64,000 nucleotides of DNA from Acidobacteriaceae bacterium (GTDB lineage: Bacteria > Acidobacteriota > Terriglobia > Terriglobales > Acidobacteriaceae): positions 31,514-95,513 of the forward strand of contig PLBY01000077.1 of NCBI GenBank assembly GCA_003134655.1, read 5' to 3'. Under the pieces are notes generated by a model, which saw only the letters and a list, made by a program, of their open reading frames with translations, was not told the origin of the DNA and searched no databases. This document shows positions 34,165-42,200 of the stretch, piece after piece. Each line of letters begins with the position of its first letter. Position 1 is the first letter of the stretch. A program made the translations under genes and the position numbers.

Positions 34165-36318
34165 TTAGCGCTTGCCTTGGGGCCCGGACGCAGCCTGAAC
34201 ACTGGCCTTCTGGTCAGGAATGCCGGACAGGCGATAGATCCAGTTGCAGATGGCGTCGCGCCAGACGATGGCAGCTTCCGCCTGATATTGCAGGCGTGTC
34301 AGGATATCGCTATAACGCTCGTCGTCGATATGCCCTGCGAGCGACTTCCATTGCGCGATGAAGTCGCGGGCCCGATCCGCGCCGTCGTAGTGCGAATCGT
34401 AAACGTGTTGAATTACCGTCTTCCCGGAATGCAGTACATAGGTGTAGGGCACGTGGTGGAAAAATAACAGCAGGTTGTCGGGGCAATTGGCGAGCGATTC
34501 GTACAGCTTTTGTACTTCAGGCGGATACTGTCCGATGTATCCGGTGCCGGTCGCGACGGTGCGATCCATGCCGATTCCCTGGTGATCGGCGTGGTGCCAT
34601 TGTCCCCAGCCGTTTTCTTCCGAAGATTCCGGCCCGGGATCGTAATGATTTCCGAGAATGTTGGTGAGCGTGCCCGCGCCCAGCGGACCGGTGTAACTCT
34701 CGTAGACGCGCCACGAGTTGAGTTGCATCGCACTGATGGTCTTGACCACGAGTGGGTCGCCGCTGAAAGTGAGGCGCGTCCATTCATCGATGATCTTTTC
34801 GGCGCTGAGATTGGGATCCCATGCGAGGCGTCCGAAGCCATAGAGATTGGCCATCGCCAGCGGACTGCCGAGCCAGTTTGCATCCATCCCTACGTTGGCG
34901 ACTCCCACAAAGCCGCCCGTGGGACGATGGAAGACGCGGCCCGCGACGAGATCCTTGACGGGCGTGGTGTTGGCGTCGACACGCATGTCGAAGTCGAGAA
35001 CTTCCTTCCACATCGGGACGAGGAAGCAGAGATGGCGTTGCTGTCCGGTGTATTCCTGCGTGATCTGCAGTTCGATGGCCTCGTTCGTGCGGCGCAGGCC
35101 TGCGAAAAGCGGGGAAGCCGGTTCGTGCACCTGGAAATCGATCGGACCATTCTTGATTTGAATGATGACGTTGTCGTCGAAGGCGCCGTCGAGTGGATGA
35201 AAATTGTCGTAGGCCGCCTTCGCTCGATCGTTCTTCAAGTCATGCCAGTCGAGATGATGGTTGTAGACGAAGGCGCGGTAGAACACGACGCCTCCATGCG
35301 GCTTGAGAGCGCGGGCGATGACGTTGGCGGCGTCGGCGGGCGTTCTGCCATAGGTGGAGGGACCGAGTCTTCCTTCGGAGTCCGCTTTGACCACGAAGCC
35401 GCCGAAGTCCGGAATGTGCCGGTAAATCTCGTCTACCTTCTTGCGCCACCAGTCGGCGACTCGCGGATCCAGCGGATCAAACGTGTCCAAGCCGCCGATG
35501 ACTTTGGGGCTGCTCAGGTCGACAGACAGGGAGAGCTGCACACCCCACGGACGAAACACGTCGGCGATGCGGCTGACTTGCGCAATGAAACTGTCTTCGA
35601 GAACGCCGGGCGCGGCATTCACGTTGTTGATGGTGCATCCGTTGATCCCGACCGAAGCCAGCAGCCGAGCATACTCGGCGGCGCGGGTCAGGTCGCGGCG
35701 GACGTGTCCATCGGCGAAGAAGATGGAAGGGCCGCCATAGCCACGCTCGATGCGGCCGTCGAGATTGTCCCACTGGTTCACCCAGCGGACGGGAGCATAC
35801 GGCTGCTGCACTTCATCGATCGCGGCGAGACTCTCAGCGCGAGCGATTTTGCTCAACAGCGCGAACACACCATAGAGAACTCCCCGATCGCTGGAGGCAG
35901 TAATCACCAGACATTCGGATCCGTGGATCTTGGCTGTTTTTAACCAGTAGCCATCGAGTCGCAGATCCTGGGGCAGGTGTAACTCCGGGGCCAGTGCGCG
36001 TAATCGGGTCAGCGTTCCGAGAATAATGGCATTCTCTGGAGACGAGTTTTCAGCTACGCGCAGAGTTTCGCCTAACATTTGCGCAGTGCCACGCACTAAC
36101 TCCTGCTGCGCAGTCTTTAGCACCACGGAATCGTCGAGCACTACGATCTTGCGCGGAAAGCGCCGGTACGTCTTGGCAGCTTGCGGGCTCAGCGCGGAGT
36201 ACCGCAGCCAGGCCTCGGCTCCGGTCTCGGCCGCGGCCGTCACAGCCCACACGCAGATTAAAGCTGCGCCCAGGACCGCGAACCGCAACGCCGAGTTTAT
36301 AGACCGGGTGGATCGCAT
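34165..36318 (-). CDS. aguA: Secreted alpha-glucuronidase, GH67
   Basis: 717 residues from ATG 36318 (a start at 36357 is possible; neither has a clear ribosome site). Removes 4-O-methyl-glucuronic acid from the ends of glucuronoxylan oligomers. Signal peptide (FAVLGAALICVWAVTAAAE), GH67N domain (about 35-140), catalytic barrel with WVNQWDNLDGRIERGYGGPS, GFVVKADSEGRLGPSTYGRT with the catalytic Glu, and FQVHEPASPLFAGL, and GH67C region with WHHADHQGIGMDRTV. Length matches the family. It is upstream of lacI and xylB. Confidence 0.95.
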   Translation of the reverse strand: MRSTRSINSALRFAVLGAALICVWAVTAAAETGAEAWLRYSALSPQAAKTYRRFPRKIVVLDDSVVLKTAQQELVRGTAQMLGETLRVAENSSPENAIILGTLTRLRALAPELHLPQDLRLDGYWLKTAKIHGSECLVITASSDRGVLYGVFALLSKIARAESLAAIDEVQQPYAPVRWVNQWDNLDGRIERGYGGPSIFFADGHVRRDLTRAAEYARLLASVGINGCTINNVNAAPGVLEDSFIAQVSRIADVFRPWGVQLSLSVDLSSPKVIGGLDTFDPLDPRVADWWRKKVDEIYRHIPDFGGFVVKADSEGRLGPSTYGRTPADAANVIARALKPHGGVVFYRAFVYNHHLDWHDLKNDRAKAAYDNFHPLDGAFDDNVIIQIKNGPIDFQVHEPASPLFAGLRRTNEAIELQITQEYTGQQRHLCFLVPMWKEVLDFDMRVDANTTPVKDLVAGRVFHRPTGGFVGVANVGMDANWLGSPLAMANLYGFGRLAWDPNLSAEKIIDEWTRLTFSGDPLVVKTISAMQLNSWRVYESYTGPLGAGTLTNILGNHYDPGPESSEENGWGQWHHADHQGIGMDRTVATGTGYIGQYPPEVQKLYESLANCPDNLLLFFHHVPYTYVLHSGKTVIQHVYDSHYDGADRARDFIAQWKSLAGHIDDERYSDILTRLQYQAEAAIVWRDAICNWIYRLSGIPDQKASVQAASGPQGKR

Positions 36319-36413
36319 CGCAACGAGTATAAGAGGAGACAGCAGGTCTCCGTCCATAATCCCATTGCTTTTGCCACGTCATAGGCCTAAGATTCGCGGC
36401 TGGAGGGCCTGCC

Positions 36414-36809
36414 ATGAATGCGTCCGGCCCGATCTACAGCCATCTCCTGAAGCTCGCCGCGATTACCTTCCTGGCCACTTCTGCTTTTTCCCAGGCACCG
36501 CCCAAATACGATCCCGCCACCGAAGGCACGGTCAAGGGAGTCATTGAAGAAGTAAAACTGGTTCCTCCCTCCGGCGGGAAGCCCGTTGCTTACCTGACGT
36601 TGAAGAACGGTGCGGACGCCGTTCAGATTTTTCTTTGCCCCAAGAAATTTCTCGATGACATGGGCATCGAATTCAAGCCGCAGGAACAGATTGAGGTGAC
36701 CGGATCCAAGGTGAAGCAGGAAGGTGCGGATCTGACCTTAGCCCGCGAAGTGGTCAAGAACGGGGAAACTCTAACGCTGCGTTTCAAGGATGGCAAGCCC
36801 GCCTGGTAG
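36414..36809 (+). CDS. Small exported OB-like protein of unknown function
   Basis: 131 residues from ATG 36414, with GGAGG 7 bases upstream. Signal peptide ending near ATSAFSQ, then a beta-barrel-like domain (TVKGVIEEVKLVPPSGGKPV, YLTLKNGADAVQIFLCPKKF, IEVTGSKVKQEGADLTLARE) of the kind found in small periplasmic OB-fold proteins. A single Cys is present. It diverges from aguA. No function can be given. Confidence 0.75.
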   Translation: MNASGPIYSHLLKLAAITFLATSAFSQAPPKYDPATEGTVKGVIEEVKLVPPSGGKPVAYLTLKNGADAVQIFLCPKKFLDDMGIEFKPQEQIEVTGSKVKQEGADLTLAREVVKNGETLTLRFKDGKPAW

Positions 36810-37241
36810 ACTCCCGCGTTCGTGGTTCCCTTACCACGAAAAAGCGGCCTCGCCATGAAAGCTAAGCCGCCTAGGGCCAAGCCCCTTGATATCATCGTCG
36901 GGGTAACCCCGAGGGGGTAACCCCACGTTTTGAGCGCTGCGATTTAGCTTTTTTTTGTTAGGGCTTTATAGCTCCTGAGAAGTGCCACTTAACCGCCTCG
37001 GCGCCTGTTCATCGACTTGGGGTCGCACGCCCAATCTCCCGGCCTACAGCCACAATCGGGGCACCCGGGAAGTCGATGGTGGTGAAAAGCCGTTTACGAA
37101 AGAGGAAGCCCCGGTCCACTCGATCCAGCGCACATGGAGGGAGTCTCGGGTTTCCTTTACCGTGCATTGTCTTCAGCCCGGGCGCGAAGTTCCCGCCACC
37201 CAATTTTTCACACACGCCGACTTCCAACAACAATAAGAAAC
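36810..37241. other. Gene-free stretch with a GGGGTAACCCC hairpin pair
   Basis: No credible coding frame. Besides the pair at 36899-36924, there is a T8 run after GATTTAGC (about 36942-36957) that might serve transcription termination for the + strand gene. The rest shows nothing I can name. Confidence 0.6.
36899..36924. repeat. Twin GGGGTAACCCC elements
   Basis: CGGGGTAACCCCG (36899-36911) followed by GGGGTAACCCC (36914-36924). Runs of this type, GGGG-TA-CCCC, are reminiscent of abundant acidobacterial intergenic elements; no second copy occurs in this window. Confidence 0.6.
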
Positions 37242-37871
37242 TCAGTGGAAAAACCTCTTCCGTGCCGCACCCATTATGCTCACCAATCCGGTGCTGAGCA
37301 GAAGTAGAGTCGTAGGCTCGGGAACGGCGGGAATGGGGGAAGTGGAGAAGCGCGCGTTCTGGAAAACGTATTGACCATCGAAGGGCGTGAAGGATGCTTG
37401 CACGTACCATAACTGGTTGGGGTTGGAGACAAAAGTGGGTCCCGAAGGGATACATTGGGAAGGGTCGCCAACACAAACTTGGAGAGAGACGTCCGCCGTA
37501 GCGCGATAGTTGACTGTCAGTATGCCATTGGCGAGGCTAAACGAGAACGACACGGGTTCAAAGGCGATGTTTCCTTGCACGAACCGGTCGCCTTGTAAAA
37601 TTGTCATTCCGGCGTCGCGGAGGAGTTCGATGTTCGTTGTACGGGGATCACACGGATCGCAATCCGGCAAGCCTGCCTGAATTTGAAAGTCATTTAACAC
37701 ACCGGGCACAGAGATGCCACCGCCGGAACCGGAGAAGTTGAATGCGTAGAGCGCACTTCCGAGCCCCGCGCCGGAAAGCGTTCCACTCCCATGTGTGATC
37801 GTTATGGAGTTAGCAGCGGAGAAGGCGACACAAGCCAGTATCATCGAAACTAGAAACGTCAATTTTTTCAA
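37242..37871 (-). CDS. PEP-CTERM sorted surface protein
   Basis: 209 residues from TTG 37871, with GGAGG 7 bases upstream. Signal peptide (KLTFLVSMILACVAFSAANS), a beta-sandwich ectodomain rich in Gly, Ser and Thr, and a C-terminal sorting signal: VPEPTTLLLLSTGLVSIMG followed by ARKR. The Pro-Glu-Pro motif, hydrophobic helix and basic tail direct processing by an exosortase and export to the surface or exopolysaccharide. No exosortase gene is in the window. The ectodomain matches no family I know. Confidence 0.9.
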   Translation of the reverse strand: MKKLTFLVSMILACVAFSAANSITITHGSGTLSGAGLGSALYAFNFSGSGGGISVPGVLNDFQIQAGLPDCDPCDPRTTNIELLRDAGMTILQGDRFVQGNIAFEPVSFSFSLANGILTVNYRATADVSLQVCVGDPSQCIPSGPTFVSNPNQLWYVQASFTPFDGQYVFQNARFSTSPIPAVPEPTTLLLLSTGLVSIMGAARKRFFH

Positions 37872-38589
37872 GGGAGCACCTCCGAGAAACGTCGCGAGGC
37901 GGCGGCGAGTGAATTCTGTGCCTGGTTCGCGCGCTTGTCAAGAATCAAAATGCCTCGCGATCTTTTGCAGAAGCGGAACTGACGTGCCGCGCTCCCAATC
38001 CTTTCGCAGGTCTCGAATCCTTATCACCGTAGTTGCTTCTGACAGTGGCAACCTCGACCGGTGCGTATCGACCGTTAGAGATTGAAAAATCGCGGTTTCA
38101 CCCATTGGCCTGTCTCCCTCCTTGTGGGGAGTTCCTCCGGCCAGAGGCCGCGACTGAAAGTCGCTGACAGAAACGCACGAACCCGACAGTTTTTTCCATA
38201 GATTTCCACAGCCAGAAGCTCGATTCCTGTGACGAACAACCTTTACTGAGAATTCTGAAAAGCGCATTCTGGCTGTATGTGCCAGGGCTCTTTCAACACG
38301 TTTCCCACCACCGGTGCAACCCCGGGCCCCAGGTACGGAGCTAACTCCTTATTTTGGAGGATTTTACCTGCAAGTCCTTGCGGCTCAAGATTTTGCCGAC
38401 GCTCTGCCCTACCCTTCGCCAATAAGTTCTTAGAAATCAGGATTTTTAGAGAAACAGGTGAAAAAAAATGGAGAGACATATCTCAACCCTGACCGCACCC
38501 ACGCATGGCGGTTCACCCTCCCACCCCGCGCGGCCCTTCCTGATAATCTCAAGGAAGCCCTCGTTCAATCCTTAGGAGATCACACCTCT
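37872..38589. other. Gene-poor gap between PEP-CTERM and ABC-F genes
   Basis: Mostly without recognisable content. A minus-strand frame from ATG 38105 to 37938 (55 residues, MGETAIFQSLTVDTHRSRLP start) has AAGGAGG about 11 bases upstream and could be a small gene, but nothing else supports it. An in-frame GTG at 38458 could extend the ABC-F protein; the sequence there shows no family conservation. I looked for a riboswitch upstream of the PEP-CTERM gene and saw none. Confidence 0.4.
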
Positions 38590-40389
38590 TTGCCACCACT
38601 GATCAATGTCGCGAGTATCTCGAAAGCCTTTGGAGCCGATCCTCTCTTTCAGAACGTCTCCTTCACCGTTTCTGAGGGAGACCGCATTGGGCTCATCGGT
38701 CCGAATGGCTCGGGCAAGTCCACCCTGCTGCGAATTCTCGCGGGAACGGAAGATACGGATGATGGAGAGATTGCGGTCCGCAAGCGAATTCGCCTGAGCT
38801 ACGTGGAGCAGGAGTCGGAGTTCCGGCCTGGAGCGACGGTGCGGTCGGTCGTTGATACTGCGTTAAAGAAGTCCGCGGTGCCCGAGTCGGAGCGGGGAAC
38901 GCGATTCGCTGAGACTCTAGGGCGTGCAGGCTTCGTCGATCTGGAGGCGGAGGCGACTTCGCTCTCCGGGGGCTGGCAGAAGCGGCTGGCGATCGTCGAG
39001 GCGCTGGTGCAAGGTCCCGACATCCTGCTGCTCGACGAACCGACGAATCACCTGGACCTCGCGGGCATCGAGTGGCTCGAAGAGGTGCTGGAGCAGGCTG
39101 GGTTCGCTTGCGTGGTGATCAGTCACGACCGCTACTTTCTGGAAAACGTTGCCACCGAGATGGCGGAACTCAGCCGCATTTATCCCGACGGTTTGCTGCG
39201 GGTGAAGGGACGCTACAGCACGTTTCTCGAGAAGAAAGAAGAATTTCTGCACGCGCAATCGAAGCGGCAGGAAGCGCTGGAGAATCTGGTTCATTCCGAG
39301 ATCGAATGGCTACGCCGCGGGGCCAAGGCGCGGACCAGAAAATCCAAGGCACGCATCGATAAGGCCGGCGAGTTGATGGAAGAGCTCGCGGACCTGAACA
39401 CGCGCACCCGCAGCGGGACGGCGCAAATTGATTTCTCCGCCACCGACCGCAAGACTAAGCGGCTGATCGAACTGCAGGGTGTCTCTTATGAAATCGGAGG
39501 CCGCCAACTATTTCAGGGATTGAACTTCATTATTTCAGCAGGGCTGAGGGTTGGATTGGTCGGTCCAAACGGCAGCGGCAAGACGACTCTGCTCCGCCTG
39601 TTGCGCGGAGAAGTGGCTGCGACCACCGGGGAGATTCGTCGCGCTGAAAAGCTGCGCATCGTGTACTTCGACCAGCGGCGGGAACTTGATCCGAATGTGA
39701 CCTTGCGCCGGGCGCTGGCTCCCGAGGGCGATTCGGTCATCTATCAAGACCGTGTGGTTCACGTGGCTTCGTGGGCGGCGAAATTCCTGTTCAAAGGCGA
39801 GCAACTCAACCAGCCGGTCGAGCGGCTCTCCGGTGGAGAGCGTGCGCGGGTCTTGATCGCTCAGTTGATGCTTCAGCCTGCCGACGTTCTGCTGCTCGAT
39901 GAGCCCACCAACGACTTGGACATCCCGACTCTCGAAATATTGGAAGAGAGCTTGCTGGAGTTTCGAGGCTCTCTAGTGCTGGTGACGCATGATCGCTACA
40001 TGCTCGATCGAGTGTCGACGATCGTGCTGGGTCTGGATGGTCAAGGCGGTGCTGAGCGATTTGCGGACTACTCGCAATGGGAGACTTGGCAGGCAGATCG
40101 GCTGCAAGCGGCGCAGACCGACACACGCGACACTCCGCGAGTAGCGCCGCAATCGACGTCGTCGAAGAAGAAGCTGTCGTATCTCGAAGCCCGCGAATAT
40201 TCCAGTATCGAGGAGCGCGTCGCCGCGGCAGAGCAGGTGTTAGACGCGAAGAGGACAGCCGCCGAAGACCCGGCCATTTCTAGCGACGCCACTCGCCTGA
40301 TGAACGCCCACGCGGAACTGGATCGAGCACAACACAAAGTAGATGAACTGTACGCGCGCTGGGCGGAGCTGGAGAAGAAGCAAGCCTGA
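38590..40389 (+). CDS. ABC-F family ATPase, Uup-like
   Basis: 599 residues from TTG 38590 (AGGAG 11 bases upstream). Soluble twin-ATPase protein that acts on ribosomes or DNA structures; not a transporter. First cassette: GPNGSGKST, LSGGWQKRL, LLLDEPTNHLD. Second cassette: GPNGSGKTT, LSGGERARV, LLLDEPTNDLD. The inter-cassette linker is long and basic (KQEALENLVHSEIEWLRRGA region), and a charged coiled coil (about 535-599) forms the C-terminus, as in Uup. The conserved start PPLINVASISKAFG supports 38590; a GTG at 38458 would add 44 unconserved residues. Confidence 0.93.
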   Translation: MPPLINVASISKAFGADPLFQNVSFTVSEGDRIGLIGPNGSGKSTLLRILAGTEDTDDGEIAVRKRIRLSYVEQESEFRPGATVRSVVDTALKKSAVPESERGTRFAETLGRAGFVDLEAEATSLSGGWQKRLAIVEALVQGPDILLLDEPTNHLDLAGIEWLEEVLEQAGFACVVISHDRYFLENVATEMAELSRIYPDGLLRVKGRYSTFLEKKEEFLHAQSKRQEALENLVHSEIEWLRRGAKARTRKSKARIDKAGELMEELADLNTRTRSGTAQIDFSATDRKTKRLIELQGVSYEIGGRQLFQGLNFIISAGLRVGLVGPNGSGKTTLLRLLRGEVAATTGEIRRAEKLRIVYFDQRRELDPNVTLRRALAPEGDSVIYQDRVVHVASWAAKFLFKGEQLNQPVERLSGGERARVLIAQLMLQPADVLLLDEPTNDLDIPTLEILEESLLEFRGSLVLVTHDRYMLDRVSTIVLGLDGQGGAERFADYSQWETWQADRLQAAQTDTRDTPRVAPQSTSSKKKLSYLEAREYSSIEERVAAAEQVLDAKRTAAEDPAISSDATRLMNAHAELDRAQHKVDELYARWAELEKKQA

Positions 40390-40400
40390 TTCGAATGGGA

Positions 40401-41012
40401 TCAGGATGCGAGACAGAAGGCGATGATCGTATCACCGCGCTTGCCGGTGCTCTTCTCGAACTGCTTGAGCAGGCGTGATTCCAGATCGGTTGGATCAGGC
40501 TTCATCTCGCAGGCAGCAATCTGCTTGTCAGACGCTCCTTGAAAGCAGAGCTCGCAAACGCCCAGGCCATCTTCCGACCGCACCGGGGGGCCGAAGACAC
40601 GGCAGGTCATGGGGCGCGATTCGTAGAGTTCACAGAGTCCCGTCTCTGGATCGAGCACCGGGCAAGGTTCTTCGTTCGCAAAATCGGCGAACTGCTGCTC
40701 GGCCTCTTCTCCTTCATGCAGCACGCCGCTGATGGGATCTCCGGGAAACTCGGGTGAGAGCCGGGCCACCGACTCGCGCGCACGCTCGCGGATTCGCGCG
40801 GCGCGATCCGGGTCGCTCTTTTCCAGGTCGGCAAGGCCGCGGCGCAGGCGAAGAGCGTCGAGTTGATTGATAGCGAAGGCACCGATGCAGCACTGCGTGC
40901 ATCCCGGACGGCATGCCAGCCATGCGCCGCTGCGCCGCGTGGCATCGGCTAGGGCGGAGTCGACGATCTGGATCAGCTTTTGGTCTCCGCGGGATGGGAA
41001 GCGGCTGCCCAT
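40401..41012 (-). CDS. YkgJ-family cysteine-cluster protein
   Basis: 203 residues. Cysteine motifs CRPGCTQCC (about 40-48), CPVLDPETGLCELYESRPMTC and CELCF place it in the YkgJ/UPF0153 group of putative zinc- or iron-chelating proteins. No signal or membrane segment. The role in the family is not established. Convergent with ABC-F; about 85 bases downstream of fdhE on the same strand, so it may be read with it. Confidence 0.88.
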   Translation of the reverse strand: MGSRFPSRGDQKLIQIVDSALADATRRSGAWLACRPGCTQCCIGAFAINQLDALRLRRGLADLEKSDPDRAARIRERARESVARLSPEFPGDPISGVLHEGEEAEQQFADFANEEPCPVLDPETGLCELYESRPMTCRVFGPPVRSEDGLGVCELCFQGASDKQIAACEMKPDPTDLESRLLKQFEKSTGKRGDTIIAFCLAS

Positions 41013-41037
41013 CTAGAAAGGATAGCGCACCGAAGTC

Positions 41038-41083
41038 CGAGATCCTTCACTTCGCCTGAAAAACGGCTCCGTTCAGGATGACA
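41038..41083. repeat. Family D repeat, copy 2
   Basis: GATCCTTCACTTCGCCTGAA then AAACGGCTCCGTTCAGGATG and ACAG. It lies just past the fdhE stop, in the same orientation as copy 3 on the other side of fdhE. Confidence 0.8.
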
Positions 41084-41096
41084 GCGTCGGTTGTTC

Positions 41097-41891
41097 TTAC
41101 ATTCCCATGAGGTTGGCTCGCAGCTTGGCGTAGCCGTGCTCGCGGGCCCAGAGATCGAGAGGAGCGGAGGCGAGTTCGTCGACCAGCGGATCGGCGCGGC
41201 CGTTCTTCGTCAGGTCCACGGTCTTGATGTAGGTCTTGCACGAGTCGCAGCATTCCACGCGGATGTAGTCGAAGTCGCTGGCCGTGAAGACGGCTAGATT
41301 CTTGTCGTTCTCCTCACCGCATCCGGGGCAGACGATGCGGCCGAACTCCCATTCGGCAAGGCAGAAGGAACAGATCATGGAGCGAGCGCCACCATCTCCC
41401 ATCTGGCGCAAGACGCCGCGAGCGGGCTTGCGATGACAGAAAGGACACAGAGCGTACGTAGTCTGACTGGGGCGAAGCTGGGCACGGGAGCGCAGCAGTT
41501 CGGCGTAGGGCTGGAGGAAAGCCTGGGCGAGGAGTCCCGGAGCATCGGCCGGGGAGTGAGCCTTCCAGCTGCCCTGCAGCAGGTCAGACCACGCGTCGCG
41601 CCCCTGAGCGCGCAGTTCATGACTCAGTCCGGCCAACGGCTTGGGCCCATGCGCTTCACTCATAGATAGAAACGCTTCAAATCTCGTACTGAGTTCCGAC
41701 AGTTCTGATGCGGTGAGTTCGCGATCCGCAGAAGCCGCCGGGGATTGCAACACCGTGGTCAGCCGTTGATGCAGCTCTTCCTGAAAGCGTGCGACATAGA
41801 CGTAAAACCCAAGAATCTCAGCAGCGAATCGATGTTGATCGGCAAGCTCTTGCGCACGCTGGATACGCCGTTGCCAAGGGGAGACGGGCAT
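41097..41891 (-). CDS. fdhE: Formate dehydrogenase accessory protein FdhE
   Basis: 264 residues. FdhE is a cytoplasmic rubredoxin-like protein needed to make active respiratory formate dehydrogenase. Four CxxC pairs carry the metal sites: CPFCHRKP, CSFCLAEW, CPGCGEE and CDSCKTYIK, with the conserved YIRVECCDSCKTYIKTVDLT block. The N-terminal helical half is less conserved. It diverges from the formate dehydrogenase operon 310 bases away, so function and location agree. A family D repeat stands on each side of the gene. Confidence 0.93.
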   Translation of the reverse strand: MPVSPWQRRIQRAQELADQHRFAAEILGFYVYVARFQEELHQRLTTVLQSPAASADRELTASELSELSTRFEAFLSMSEAHGPKPLAGLSHELRAQGRDAWSDLLQGSWKAHSPADAPGLLAQAFLQPYAELLRSRAQLRPSQTTYALCPFCHRKPARGVLRQMGDGGARSMICSFCLAEWEFGRIVCPGCGEENDKNLAVFTASDFDYIRVECCDSCKTYIKTVDLTKNGRADPLVDELASAPLDLWAREHGYAKLRANLMGM

Positions 41892-41937
41892 CGGGCAATT
41901 ATCATCGCAGTTAAGAATTGGAGCAATCCGGCGAGAG

Positions 41938-41981
41938 AGATCCTTCGCTCCGCCTGAAGAACGGCTACGCTCAGGATGACG
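41938..41981. repeat. Family D repeat, copy 3
   Basis: GATCCTTCGCTCCGCCTGAA, GAACGGCTACGCTCAGGATG, ACG. Same orientation as the copy at 41038-41083; the two flank fdhE. Confidence 0.8.
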
Positions 41982-42031
41982 CCCTAAGTTACCCTGCTTC
42001 CGAAGCGAGGCATCCTACCTCTTCTCACGGA

Positions 42032-42061
42032 TTGACTGGACTCCCACATCAGAGGTATAGT
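42032..42061 (+). promoter_or_regulatory. Promoter of the formate dehydrogenase operon
   Basis: TTGACT (42032-42037), 18-base spacer, TATAGT (42056-42061). It leaves a 5' leader of about 130 bases before the fdnG start. I saw no recognisable Moco or other riboswitch in the leader. Confidence 0.6.
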
Positions 42062-42200
42062 CTCAAAATTCTGTTTGGGTGCGACACGGTCGCCGAGAGT
42101 AAGTATTGCGGTGACCGCAACCTTCAACCTCCGTCTCACGTCCTAGTTGACCAGGGTCCGCATTGCAGTTGAACGCGCGCGGTAGTTGCTGGAGGTTTTC

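Noticed and set aside
37872..38240. c-di-GMP or other riboswitch upstream of the PEP-CTERM gene
   Set aside because: I looked for the conserved cores on the minus strand and did not find them.
41038..41981. fdhE as cargo of a composite transposon
   Set aside because: The flanking repeats are short, dispersed elsewhere in the window, and no transposase is present.
42062..42200. Molybdenum-cofactor riboswitch in the fdh leader
   Set aside because: The 130-base leader lacks the conserved Moco-motif blocks as far as I can read it.
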